A DNA stretch of 64,000 nt, from NCBI RefSeq assembly GCF_001640805.2, contig NC_066852.1:4758194-4822193 (forward strand), given 5' to 3'. How positions within the stretch are numbered: position 1 is the stretch's first letter; every line of letters begins with the position of its first letter. Positions 1 to 12,895 of this stretch are shown one piece after another. The notes under the pieces are model-generated. The model was not told the DNA's origin, ran no database searches, and saw only the letters and a program-made list of their open reading frames with translations. Position numbers and translations under genes: made by a program. The stretch comes from Lates calcarifer (Eukaryota > Chordata > Actinopteri > Centropomidae).

Positions 1-2307
1 AAAACATCTGCTTTTAATAACAGAGCAGGTAGTGGTAAGTACTGAAAGCTGCCCATGGGAGGGCTGAAACTTGTGTTTACTGGATATTAAAGCAACTTTC
101 TAATATTTTTTAGTTTAGTGGAGAGGTGCTGTCAAAGGCCTCTGTGACCCAGATAGAAATATTCCCTTCTAAAGTTTCTAGGCAAGTCTCACCCTTCTAA
201 CCAATCAGAGGCGACCATATTCAGAGATGGGAGCTCATGGCTGTCAATCAACATGTGAACACTTAAGGTCTACTATTCCTCTCACACCAAGGCTTCAAGC
301 TAGTATTAGCTGCTAGAAGACATCGCTATGGCTGACTCACAGGCTGGCAAGTTTCTGTTAACTGCATTAGCTGAGACAGTGGACACAACAAGGCTGCAGG
401 TGAAGGGCTGGGCAGAGGGTAATGGCACAGGGAGAGGGAGGGGTGGGAGGAGTAGAGTGCTTTGCTTGATCTCCAGAACATGCATATTGTAGCCTCACAA
501 TATACAAATCTGTGTTCAGACTACAGAGGGATCTACAGATTTTCTGGCACATTCCTAAGAAAAATAGAATGGAACAGTTTACCTGAAATCTTATTCAGGA
601 CAATCAACTCAGTTAAAAAATGACTTTGTCTTGTATGTGACTTTGACCCACTTACCACTTTGCCTTACTTTTAATGTACATTGGTGGGACATTGATCCAA
701 GTAAGTATATGCCCTCTCATTTTACCAACAATACCCCGTGTGACAGGATTATGTCCTGTCACACTGCCTTCTCTTTCTTTAGCCAAGCTCCAGTATTTTC
801 AGAGCACCCTGGGTTTTTTAGTAGGTAGAGAAGATGAGCAATGTTGTCTCATCTCCAGCATTGGCATCATTGCCTTTCTCCTTAATCCTTCAGGCAGTCA
901 ATTTGCAGCCAGCGAAGTGTGAAGCTCTATAATGATGGGTTATTGACCCGTTTGCTGTTTGGCAAAGAGGACTGAGGCAAACTGAAAGGATAGTTCCTGT
1001 TTTTCTATGTGATATTCAGATGGCTCTCTGGCGCTGAGGGTAATGTAACTGAAACTGATAGTTTGGTTGTCTGATAATGGCCATACAAATATCAGCAAAT
1101 GTTTGCCAGCGGTAATTCTTAATGAAATGAGCGTGTGTATATGTGCAATTCAGTCATCTTCTCTTAAATTTTGGGTTAAATTATCCTCTCCCAGCAACAG
1201 AGGCCGTGTCATTAATTTAGGGCATGTACTGTAAAGAATTATGTATTAGTTCCCTTTTCTCACCACCCTGTAGCATGAAGCTCAATTTAGCAGTTACAAA
1301 ACAAAAACAAAGGCAGTGATTTACCCTGTTTATGTGTTTGAAATCATTCTGTGGTAAAATTGTCAGATCATAAATGAAGACATAATTGTAGCTGAGAAAT
1401 CAGAGAATCAAAAAGCAATACTGGTGTTTAGTCCCAGGAGCTAAATAAACAAAAACCAGAAAGTTGAATAAAAGAAAAGAAAAAAAAAATCTAAAGTAAT
1501 CAGTAAAGCAATATGTCCAGTAAATGTCTGGGTTAAAGAGTGTCAGGCACGTTGGTTTACAACCACCACTCAATTTCTCTCCATTAGATTTTCTCATTCA
1601 CTTAAAAGATTAAAGCTTTTATGTATATAGCAGAGGATACACAGTCAAGGACACATTGAGCTGTTATAAAAAGTTGTCATTAACTGTTGCTATCACTGCA
1701 AAGCATCATGTGATGCAAATACAACAGTCATAACTCAATATGTCTATCTTCACTCCAACAAAATCCAACCAGATCCATCGATTAAAAAAAGAGGGCAATG
1801 TGTCATGATCTAGAAGAAATTACATAATCCAGCATTCCTAGAAAGCAAGGGTTTTTTGGCAGTTTTTTTCTTTTCTTTTTTTTTTTTTTTGGTCTGTCTC
1901 TGTTCTTCTCTCTTTTTCTGTCTCTCTCTGCTTCCCATGAGGTTCTTGTGGTTATTTATCTTGACATGAGGGAGGGGAAGCCTCGGGGTAATGCTTGACA
2001 GGGATTCCTCTCCATGATTCCTGGCATCTCTCTCCATTCCCTTGCTGTCACTGTAGGGGAATATAAGGTAGTCATAAAAGAATGCTGTCATGTCACTGTC
2101 ACAAACACTGTACGGTACCGAGACGTCCAGCACCAATGCCGATGTGTGCCAATGTATTGGGCGTGCGTGTGTGTGTGCTGCATACCTTTGTGTGATGAGG
2201 TTTGGGTAAAGAGAAACTGTATTTCTGTGTTTACCTGCCAGGTTGATTTTTCATATGAAGTTGTAATACTGGCAGATTCTGGTCTAAACTCCTGACATAG
2301 TGCCTTA
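1..2307. other. Non-coding flank, nothing recognised
   Basis: Only short chance open frames are present. A pyrimidine-rich low-complexity run lies at about 1861-1931 (T tract followed by TCTC-rich sequence). No exon, RNA gene or named repeat is recognised. Confidence 0.5.
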
Positions 2308-2899
2308 TAGGGATGTGCATCTCCATCACTGAGGCCGATGCGATACACATTTTGATGCCTTGCTGAAGATCTGATACAGTAAAGATACATATGAAGCAAT
2401 CACTATGTAACACAATACAATTCATTCACTCATTGCAATGAGGAGCTATTAAACACGATTTGATTCAATTCATACGATCAACATGATACAATGTGATACA
2501 AATGTGATGCTATACAAGTCAACATGCACAGATAGTTTGATTTTATTTCTTCGCTTCGGCTTCAGGTGAGTCCTGAAGTTAATTGTGCTGCCTGTGGCAC
2601 AGCATATGTTGCAATATCAAACTGTTCATCTGTCTTTAAAAATCCAGAGTGTCACCCAATATTTCATTTGTAGCAGTTCAGTGGAACATGTGGCTCTTTC
2701 TCCTCCATAATTATTGAGAAACAGTTTAGGCATAGATCCTTTACTAATGACTATATATATACAGGAATCATACTTTACTGATGCTAAGGCATAAGAAACA
2801 ATGCATCCTGAGTTCATCTCAAATTGTATCAGGTGCACACTTTTTAAATCTGGGCTATCACATCACATTGTTGCACTGATACAAATCACAGACTCCCTA
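2308..2899. mobile_element. Probable non-autonomous hAT element, decayed
   Basis: The left end reads TAGGGATGTGCATC and the right end, read in reverse complement, begins TAGGGAGTCTGTGA. The interior is rich in repeated GATAC/GATTYGAT-like words, a style common in fish hAT MITEs. The flanking 8-mers (gtgcctta and gtaccaat) agree at only four positions, so the target duplication is decayed or the borders are slightly off. No transposase is seen. Confidence 0.45.
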
Positions 2900-5800
2900 G
2901 TACCAATGTCTAACATTTTTATAGATAAATGTTTGTTCTGCTTATTTTAACATATACCAACATATACATTTGACTGATACCCTGTATAGGAAATCAGTTA
3001 AAAGCTATTTAAATGTAATTTGTATGGTAAAATTCTTGAATAGAATATTCTTTATGCAATACTAATTATTCATTATACATCATGTATATATATATACACT
3101 AACCTCTTCACTTAAGGCAGAGTAAGGTATCCTGGAGAAGGACTGTTGATATTCAAACTCAACAAAAAACAAACACACCCCTCCCTTTAGTGCTCCTTCA
3201 GGAGCTTTATTGGCCAAACTCACCGACGCACATTGTCATGGAGACTGACACAACCAAGACAAAATAATACTGGCCTACTGGCTCTGTGAAACACACCAAA
3301 ACTAATGTTACCAACCTGTCAGGCAGAAACAGAATGTCTGTTTTCAGGCACTTCAGCTCCCAGAGGTCTCTCCACCTCTGGAAAGCTGCACCAGTGTTGA
3401 TGTGGGTCTCACCCCTGGCCAGATCTTAGCCTTTGGTTCTATGCCTGCCATTACCTTGTCTCTGCTCTGTAGCATTAGCAAATATGACCTAAGTTGTGAT
3501 CAACCAGAGCTGAGCTTTAATACTGATAGCCTGCAGCCATGAATGAACCAAGGACTGGTCAGGGGATGTAGAGGATCTTTGGCAACGGTTTGAGGTTTTG
3601 TTGTTAAACCCAATTTTCTGTTTTAAAAAAACCCTCATTGCTAAAGTGTATCTGATGAATAAAACATAGCATGTGTGCAGTGATCATAGGAAATAGCGTT
3701 ATGGGGCAGACAGTCCACAGCCCACCGCGCCATATGGTGTGTCTCTGTTCATAATTGAATATTTGTTTGAAATCAAAATGCTAAGCACAACAAGCTACAG
3801 GGTATTGATGGATTCCGCAGTGGCTGCAGTCTGTGTAGACATGAGGAATTTCTGATTTACAGTTATGTAAATGTTGAACAAAGGCTCCATGCCTCAGGCT
3901 TCTTTCTTTCATCTAATAGAATAGTTTTACAGTAATTACAGTTGAATAGTGGAACAAGACGATCCAATATTGGCAAAACAGGAAGAGAGCAAATGTCAGA
4001 ATTAATATGTTAATTAAGTGGTTTTGGAAAGGAGAAGTAAGACATCATCTTGATTCCAAAGTCAAAATTTGAAATCATTCAGTACATAAAGAGTTCACAG
4101 TTATGTCAGCAATACCAGCAGCTTTTGATAGTGTGAAAAATGTGGGCAGATCTCTACTTCAGGAAATTGCATGAGATCTTCATGTTTTACAGCTCATGTC
4201 ATTACTGAGTGTTTTTAACCGCTTCCTTACACTTTTTTTTTGTTTTTTTTTTCAGCTGTAAGCTTATTTTCTCTTAAGGGTCCAAGACTTGGTTTAATGT
4301 TAAGGCAATAAAACCTCAGCATCACATCCATCTGTCCTAACTTGTGTACACTTTGTCCCAGTGACCTTTGCAGCCCCTGGAGTTGTTACTTAGTGCAGGT
4401 GACTTTCCTCTGCATGGCTGCGTTCAGTGATCCATTGATGCAGCAGTAGCAACAGCAATGGCAGCAGCCCCTGATGACTTTCTGACATACAAGAAGTTCT
4501 TCATCTGCGAAATGGCTGGCTGTGTTGCTATGCACCTTGAATTTGTAATTCTCTCTCTGTCACCTTGACTTACTCACCTCCATTCTGCACATCGCCTAAT
4601 AACCGTATACAGGGAGATCTGTTTCATGTAAATGGGCTCCTGCTCTGAGCTTAGATGACAGAGGAAGAGGCTGGACTGGTATCTATCAGCAGCAGGAAAC
4701 CTTTACCAAGGAAGGAACATCAAATTCAATTAGCTACTGAGGCAGTTACTGTGGTGTTGGGATGTGTCTGGAGGGGACAAACGTTCACCTCGGCCCCTGT
4801 GATCCATCAGGAATCCAAGGCTTACCATGCTCAGCCACCCTGCAACTTGTTCTGGTCCACATCTCTCATTCTGATGACATATTTCTCTTTGATCTCTTCA
4901 AAGAAACCCTCAACACACCCCACTATGCAACAGAATTCAAATAGTTTTCTGTAATGTAGAGCAAAAGTCCCAGCACTGCAAAACAGCTTCTGCACTAAAG
5001 TAAAAATGAGGAAAATATGTTTAACAGAGGGTTAAATGGGTTCTTGTGAAATAAAGTGTAAGAATGGTTGTTAAACAGTTGTCAACAAGGGATATTGACA
5101 GTGCTGTCAGGGAACACACCAGCTCTCTGGCTTTGAAAGAGCAGTGATAAACTAAGAAAAGTCCAGCATGATTATGAAACACAAATGTGGGGTGTCGGAC
5201 GTCACCTTGGGCTGACTTTGTTTTTGGATCGATTGCAGAGAGATTGCACATGACTTCATATTTTTAATTGAGCACCACCATGACCTCACTCACCCCACTG
5301 GAAATGCCAGGAGCCAGCAAAGCCCGGAGAAGGGAATAAATTGGGCCAAGGTTATAGGTAAAAGGAGCATGTATTTAGCGTATTGAGAATGTCGAGTGAA
5401 AAAATCTGAGAAAGTGTTCATCTTCCCTGCGACTGCAAGTTTTAAAAGATAGATGCTATGTGTGTGATGCCATTGAGCTTTGACAGCCAAAGCTGGTTTC
5501 CTTGTCAAACAAGGATTGCAGTGTCTTTTTCTCATCTAAAGCTGGAAATAAAAAGCCAGAGCTGGGTATCAGTTGCAGTACCCAGAGGTAGACTTGCTGT
5601 GCTTTATGCATTATTACTGCCAGGGACAGTGAGGAGAGCTTGTTATCTCTGCAACATGTGTGACCTCCCCCAGGAATTTCACCCTGTAATGACTACTGAT
5701 TATGTGTATGTTTGGGATATTGAAATGCATCCTTGATAGTCCACCACATGTATGTCAAATTATGAACGGACTAAATCCTTTCTTCCCCTCTTTCTCTCCC

Positions 5801-8800
5801 TCATTTAATGCATAATGAGTTGAGCTTATTTGTTTCAGAGGGTTTTGAAGTCCTCAGTAATGAATGATTTTGTGAGTTTGTAGCTTTATATAACATCCTG
5901 TGCCTAGATTTTTTAAGGCGGATGATTGGAGCAATTTCCCTTATTCTTATAAATGTTAAGCAGAATCATATTTGCATACTATCCATGTTCACTCAAATAT
6001 GACAACGATACCTGTAGCTCATTAGAATGTTCTTTTAATTGCACTGCCCTTGAACTGTGTCATTAGTCCTTGTCAGGCAGATAATCTCAGCAGCCATGAT
6101 GTTGATATGCTCATGGTTACAACCATTATACAGTATAATGGCTCATTTGGCTCTCATCATTTCCCATCTACTGAGATTAAGTGGTTACCCCATGCAGTGA
6201 AATTTATATTTGTTGGCCGAGTAGTAAAGAAACCTGACATTGTGAACCGTGCCGGCTGAATTCTAAACAGGATACGGTTTAAAATCAAATATTGATTTTG
6301 TTTTTGACTCTTCCTGTTGTGCCTGTATACCAGCGCTGTTATTGTCAGCCAATTGTTTAAGTAATGTGGGAATACCTCACTATGACACTGCAAAGGCAAA
6401 GACATTCATTCTGTCATGAATTTTCTGATTACACAGTTTACAATAGATCTTATTCAATGAACTGTTGGATTCTGCTGAATATTCAAATTTTCTATGACTA
6501 TACTCTCCAGTAAAATCTAAAATGAAATTTTGAAGTCCATTTACAAATGGCACATCAGGTTCCAGTGGATTATTAAAAGTTCGTTCATTCGTTGCACCAT
6601 TATCAGGTTTTCTCACAGCTTTAATTATGGGGACAGGTCCACAGAGTGATACTCCTACCTGACAAAGAATGGTCACCAAGGAACTGAATGTGGTTACATG
6701 GTGAGCTGAAACGCATACAATGAAGCTAATCAAAATAGGCATTGTACAGCTTTACATTTCTGAAAAGAAATGAACAAAGCCCAGTCAAATACCAAAATCA
6801 AACAGAAACAAAGTTCAAAGGTTCAATTGTTAATGTGCAGTAGTATTCCATAGAACACACTTTCTAATGTGCTCTGACACTGCATGTCAGATGGGTCTAC
6901 ATAGTTGATGGACATGACATACATGTTTTTGTTCACCATCATAGGAAAATAAGCAAATATTCACATTTTAAGGCTGGAACAAAATTATTTTGGGGTATTT
7001 TCCCTTTAAAAAAGACTAATCAGTTAGGTCAGTAAAGTAAACAAGCAACTAATCATTTCAGCTATAGAGGACCTGGTGTGTGATTATCAATAATAAAACT
7101 GGAATGCGTAGTGGAGGTCAGAAGATGCCTAACAACAAATCTTTTGCCCCCTGGACCCTCTGGATGTTAATTTGGCCATGGAGAGCAGCAGCATTTTTTT
7201 CTTTTTCAGCCTCCAAATACTTTTGTCAGAGGAATGCACAATGATTATAGGATACTGGCCTAAACCAGCCTGAGCTTATTGATAAAAAAAAAAAAAGATA
7301 TTAAAATCCTCTATAAGATATACTCACACTAGTAGATCCACAGTATGTTGAGTGTAGGCTTTATTCTAACACTTTAGACTACACTGTTACAGTAGCCAAA
7401 TCTGTGATGCCAGCACATGTACATTACCCCATGATTCTGTTACACAGCGATAAGTGTTGCCAGATTTGACGCTAAAGCAAATAGTCTGATCAGAGCTACA
7501 AACCCACTCTCTTAAAAGTAGCACAATTTTTGGACAGCAGTTTATTGTTGTGTCTGACTATATTTAGTTTAAACATCCACACAGCTTGATTACAAATACA
7601 CCAGCATTTGGACAACAGCTCAGACTTTACCTCGAAAACAATATAACATACTCATCAGCCATGAGCCTACTAAACTCAGCAGTCTTTTTCTTCTCAAATC
7701 TGTGGTTGACTGTTCACTGTGACAGTGGCATACTAATCAACCCGTCTTCTATGGCAGAGAAGAAGGGTTGATTCATTGAAGAATCGTAGACTATAGCTTT
7801 TCATCAGTATAGTAGTGGAATTTAGTAGTGCTAAAATTGAGAAGAATCTGAGAACCTCCTAGACACCTCTTAGACAAAAAATAGAATTATCTTAAATTCT
7901 TACTACTTAAGTCATTCTTCTGCATCACTGAGCTGATATTTCAAATATGCTATTAGTTCATTTAAAAGCCATATTGTAAGACTGATTGTTACTTACAGGC
8001 TGCCCTTACTTTGACCAATGCTTGTGGTTTCCCATCACTTAACATAATGTGTGCTAAAAAGCTAGTGTAGATCGCCACAGCCAGACAATGATGATTTGTG
8101 TGTCTAAACTCTTTTAGGATAAGTCAAGCAATAGTAAACACTGGTTTTCTATAAGCAGTCTTTGCACTGGTAGGGATGGATTCTCCCCATCTGCTGACAG
8201 TTTTAGCCTCTTCATCCATTGTGCATCTTGGGCCCACATCAGACATATTGTCAGAGCGAGAATGGCTGTGCACCAGGTTCTGCTGGCCATCCCCTGCCTC
8301 TGTGTCCGTATCTGAGGGCAGATAGCTGGAAGAACACTCTGGGATTGTTTCCTCGCTGTCTGGCCACCTCTTTCAGTCGAGTGTGAGTGTATTTGTGTCA
8401 CAGTTACCACTAAGTAGGGCTCGCTTCAAAGAGAAACCAATGTGTTTATTTGCCAAATACTTCAGAAATATTCCTTTTCTACATGCCAAAGGCAATTATG
8501 TAGCAAGCGTTTTTGTAGCAAGTGTATTTACAATGCAGCTCTGGCCCTCCAGCTCAAAAAGTTGAAGAGAATAATTATTCTCTAAATATTCAGCAGAGAC
8601 TGCTTGACAAGGTAATTTTATATGCAGCATTTCTTCAACAACATTAATGTCTTATGTGTATGCTCATTTTACTCCCGGTAACACAGGTAACACACTGGTA
8701 TGGCAATTGTTGCACAAAAGAAGTGAAAGACTTTGTAATGTTTTTATTGCTGAGAGAATTTGTTTCAGTATCTGTGCTGGGAGATAACAGCAGAGTATAG

Positions 8801-10699
8801 ACCACACAGTTAACGCTACCAATAACAGCAGGAGGGGAAAGAATGGATGTTGCTGTGCTGAATGGGAGTACCTGCAAGCTCTCTCCTCTTACTCAGGTCT
8901 TACTCAGGATGCTAGAGACCTGTAAAATGCAGTGTATCCTGATATTAATCTTGTATTAATCCCCCCTCCCATCCATGGTTATTCTTTTAACCCTTTAGAG
9001 TTTCCTTGGAAACAAATGTTAAGGTGGAGTGGTAAAACAGGTTCATTAGTGCAATATACTATCTCATGATAAAGGTATCTTTTTTCTAATTTTCTGTAGG
9101 ACTGCTGCATATTCTCTCATGTAAAACTGACCTTTCTATCTGTCTTTTAGTGCAGAGTTCATTTTTCTCTGCTCCACATAATACCCAATCAATGCAAACT
9201 CCTCATCCTGGTTGCCTTTGAGACAAGATGTCCCAGGCAGTAGCAGGAGCAAGCACTGCTCCTTCTGAGAGCACAGGTGTCATGCAATGGGAAACCACAC
9301 AGATGCCCTGGGGGCAGCCACGACTTTCTCCTGTCTGACACAGACCTAATTCCTCTTCTACTTAACGAGCCACTTGATCATCCTGCCAACTTGAGCTGCC
9401 AGATCAATTTGAGCAGAAGCAGGAAAAAGCAAGGGTAACGTTTCTCCCTGCTGGAGATATTTGAAGCTGCTTATCAACAACAGGCAACAGAGCAAGACAG
9501 GCTCTGCTGACCCCAGTGGCCCCTGTGTAATATGGTGGACTCTAGTATGAAATGAGAGCCTGTTACTAGTGGGATTGGGGAGGGGGAGTTTCAGTAGCTT
9601 AGGAGGATCTGCAGCAGTTGCATTTTGTCTTGGTTCAGGGCTAAATATTCAAGTGGAAGTATGGAAATCCTCACAATATTAGTTTTTGACAACTTTGCTT
9701 TACATTATTATAGATAAGTCATACCTTTTGAGTACAATATAATGCTGCAGGTGTTGGGTCAGCATTCGTGCATTTAGTGTTGAGGCCTTGAATGGTCTCA
9801 TATTCAGCTAGAGGCCATTCTGCTATTCAGTGAAAATGCCCAGCCTTGACCTCAGCTTTGCAATAAGCACACCAGCACAACTCAGCACATCAGCATTTAC
9901 CTTCTATTCTGCAAAATCAAGGTTAGCATCTCACTGGGAAGCTCTGTGATTTATCAGAGTATAGTGGGATCCAATGGGAGGTCAGTGGGGACTTGTTTGA
10001 ACTTTAAACATAGAAATATGCATTAAGGTTTACCTGCTCTAGCTGCTGTGCAGGGATCTAAAGATGGTCTCCTGAGATGCAACTTTGGTACAAAACCTGA
10101 AGAGGCATTTTTAATCAAGATTGATTTGGTTTGCTTTTATATCCAGCACTCTGCTTTCACTCTATGAGGCTAAAATTGTGTCTGTGTGCAAATCCTTGTT
10201 ATTTGGCATTTAAGGAGGAAGCCTGCCTGTGTTTGTCTAGTCAATTCTTGTTTGCTGAGCTAATTAATATGATGGAGGTACATGGGAATGAAGAAAGGGT
10301 TAGGGGTTATTTGGGATTCATTATGCTCTACAGAATACGGAGAAAATATCTGTAGATCACAAATACTGAACAAATACGTAGCATATGCTAAATTTATAAT
10401 CATGCATTCAGCTAGATTCAGCAACAGCCAACAGCAGCATAGTGGATCTGTCTAACATTGCCTTGCAACACCAAATTTAAAATATCTACTTCAGTTTTCA
10501 AAATCCTATTTTGTCCTCCTCACTTGTTATATTTCAGCACTACTGAACTTACTGTCATTCCTCTGAACACTGTCCTCTTACTGTCCAGCCACCATAGTCC
10601 ACATGACATAAAAATGTTGATATGTTCATTGGAGTCTCCTTCAATTGTTGCCATGTACTCTGAGTGATGAACTTAAAAAGCAGCAGGAAGACCTGTAGA
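2900..10699. other. Non-coding flank with no supported gene
   Basis: There are many stop-broken short frames. The longest (6380-6742, minus) has no recognisable domain and no splice context. A short signal-peptide-like frame at 8114-8290 (minus) is discussed under findings. Small A or T tracts occur at about 4231-4252 and 7284-7296. Nothing else is identified. Confidence 0.45.
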
Positions 10700-10960
10700 C
10701 ACTACTCACAGATTATTAGGTACACCCAGCTAGAAGTAATCCAGTCTTTTCACCAGTCCTCCAATAAATCCTCCTTCATTAATTTGGAGAATGTAGTTAG
10801 TGGCGTTGTTGAACTATATCACATTATACAGAGAAATATTTAGCTTTCCCTCATTTATTTAAATGGGGTGGACAAAATAATTGAAATACTTGCATTCGTG
10901 CATATAACACAGTACAGATCAACGGCACCACAAACTGCAGCATCCAACATGTGTATATAA
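10700..10960. repeat. Dispersed teleost repeat fragment (MITE-like)
   Basis: The run contains ATTATTAGGTACACC, then AGTAATCCAGTC and CAATAAATCCT, and later AATGGGGTGGACAAAAT. I recognise this word order from a short interspersed repeat common in ray-finned fish. No coding potential and no clear terminal repeats are seen. Borders are approximate and the family name is not known to me. Confidence 0.5.
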
Positions 10961-12496
10961 CTTGGCATAGGTCGACAGGTTGTGTGTTATGATTCAGGTT
11001 CTGTGTGGAACCTGATATACTGAGTCCTCCCTGCAGGTCAAGTTTGAGACAATTTCTTCCCTAATTTGTAATTCATGTTTAAGGTGGCCTAATTCATCCC
11101 AATGATGGCAACCTCATTTTCCATCTCCATCCCCACAGTATATTTGACAGAAACATCCCAGGGGAAGGTTGCACCTTCAAACATCACACCAAGGTCTTTC
11201 ATTGGGGCTTGCAGTGATATTTGACTAACCCTCATTAGCTTGGCCTTATTTCTAAGACTAATGCCCCTTTACTGCTTTTAGCTCTTTCCCTTCAACACCT
11301 GAAATGGACCATTTCTTGAGGGAAATTGTCACAATCTGCATTTAATAATTGAGCATATGAATGGTGACAAAGTCTCTTTTCTTTCCCAAATGTTAGACCC
11401 ATTTAAATGAATGTTATGATACACCACAAATCTCAGGCTGCAGCTCCGTCTCTGCTATTCAGTTTGCCAAACCAAATGTAATTTGGCAAACCTAATGTAA
11501 TTAGTTACATCATTTGTATGGTTTACTCACACCATGATATCTAGTTGTCAAGGTGATACAAATATATTTTAATTGTATTTTATTTATAAAGGCTTATAAG
11601 CCCCTATTTAAGATTTTATTAATTGAAAAAAATAAAAAAATACATTTACAGATGTTTTATAGATCGACTAATAGTTAGCCATTCATAAGAACACTTCAAA
11701 ACAATTCTCAGCAAGAATTGCAATGCAAGAGTGCAATGCTTACCTCCATCTACCTAAACTGCTGTCTGAGAGTTTAGTTTCATTTCATCTGTCAATGCAA
11801 ACCATCTAATTATGCACCATCTGCTTTCTTTATTCAAAGGTTAGATTGTTCTTTAATACAGCTATTGCTAAGCAATCATCTATTGTTTATGTGTAAATGT
11901 CTTCAGATGAGATGTGATTGCAAACAGCTGACAGCTCTGTGGTTCATCCATTCAGGGATGGAGGTGAAATATTAAGTTTGTGTTCAGCTAGAGAGCCCGG
12001 GATCAATGAGGTAATGACAAGCAGCTTAGCTGATGTACCAGTAATTATGTGTTTAACTGCAGGAAGGTACTCTGGCGGTTTGAGAGTGCTGAGAGGTATA
12101 TTTTTCCTATTGTTTCAAGTCTGCTGATAAGTGAAATGCTTGATTTCTGAACTTTTAATGTGCTTTGCTTTTAACCTATGTGAACAAAAAACTTCCATTT
12201 ATTGTGCTTTTATGGAAAATTTAGCTGTTTATTTGTTAGTGGCCACTTATGACATTTTAAAAATCACTAAAACATTGTGCATAAGGTAACTGTAAACAAA
12301 CAAGATGACTGTTATGACTGGATCTCCCCCAATGCTTTAGTTCTCTTTGGTACACAGGATCAGAGGTCAGCTAGGTTGGTGAAACATATCCGAGCTGAGT
12401 GAGATGTTTTAAAAACAATATTTCTTGTTGAATTTAACACATTTTTTTTCCCAGTGAAAATATACTAAAATAAATGTCCAGCTACTGGAGATCTTC

Positions 12497-12515
12497 AAAA
12501 AAAAAAAAAAAAAAA
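12497..12515. repeat. Poly(A) tract, 19 A
   Basis: A pure A run. There is no adjacent element that would make it a clear retroposon tail. An (AAT)-like run follows at about 12562-12580. Confidence 0.9.
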
Positions 12516-12659
12516 CATTATTTGTTTTAACCTAAAGGAAAAATTCTTCTTACAGTGTCAAAAATAATAATAATAATAATTACAAGATTGATGTTATTGT
12601 TGTTCTTGGCTTCTTGACATAGGGAAGACATGATCATTTCTGGCCAAAGCAGATGCTGG

Positions 12660-12895
12660 ATGTACTGAGATGATATTTTGCACAGACATCCATGGTCACT
12701 ATTTGTTGAACCGTGATGACTCTGGTGATCCTCTGACTTTTGCGCTACCATAAGGTTGGCAGTTTTGGTTTTGAGAAAACATTGGATGGATTGCCATGAA
12801 ATCGTGTTCAAAAATTCATTGTCCTGATAACTGTGGTGATCAATTGATTTTTTTATCTATTGCCACCAGCAGGCCAAGACTTTGAGTTCTCCCCT
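12660..12895 (+). repeat. Dispersed degenerate repeat, family A copy 1
   Basis: The words GGTGATCCTCTGACTTTTG, TTGGATGGATTGCCATGAAAT and GTGATCAATTGATTTTT, then GCCACCAGCAGGCCAAGA, recur in the same order in this family. Related copies are at 18450-18640, 44905-45085 (inverted) and 48340-48450. The unit appears to be an internally repetitive fish interspersed repeat. It is non-coding, and borders are approximate. Confidence 0.5.

Noticed and set aside
6380..6742. 120-codon minus-strand frame
   Set aside because: No recognisable domain, no splice signals in register, ordinary AT-rich composition; length is compatible with chance.
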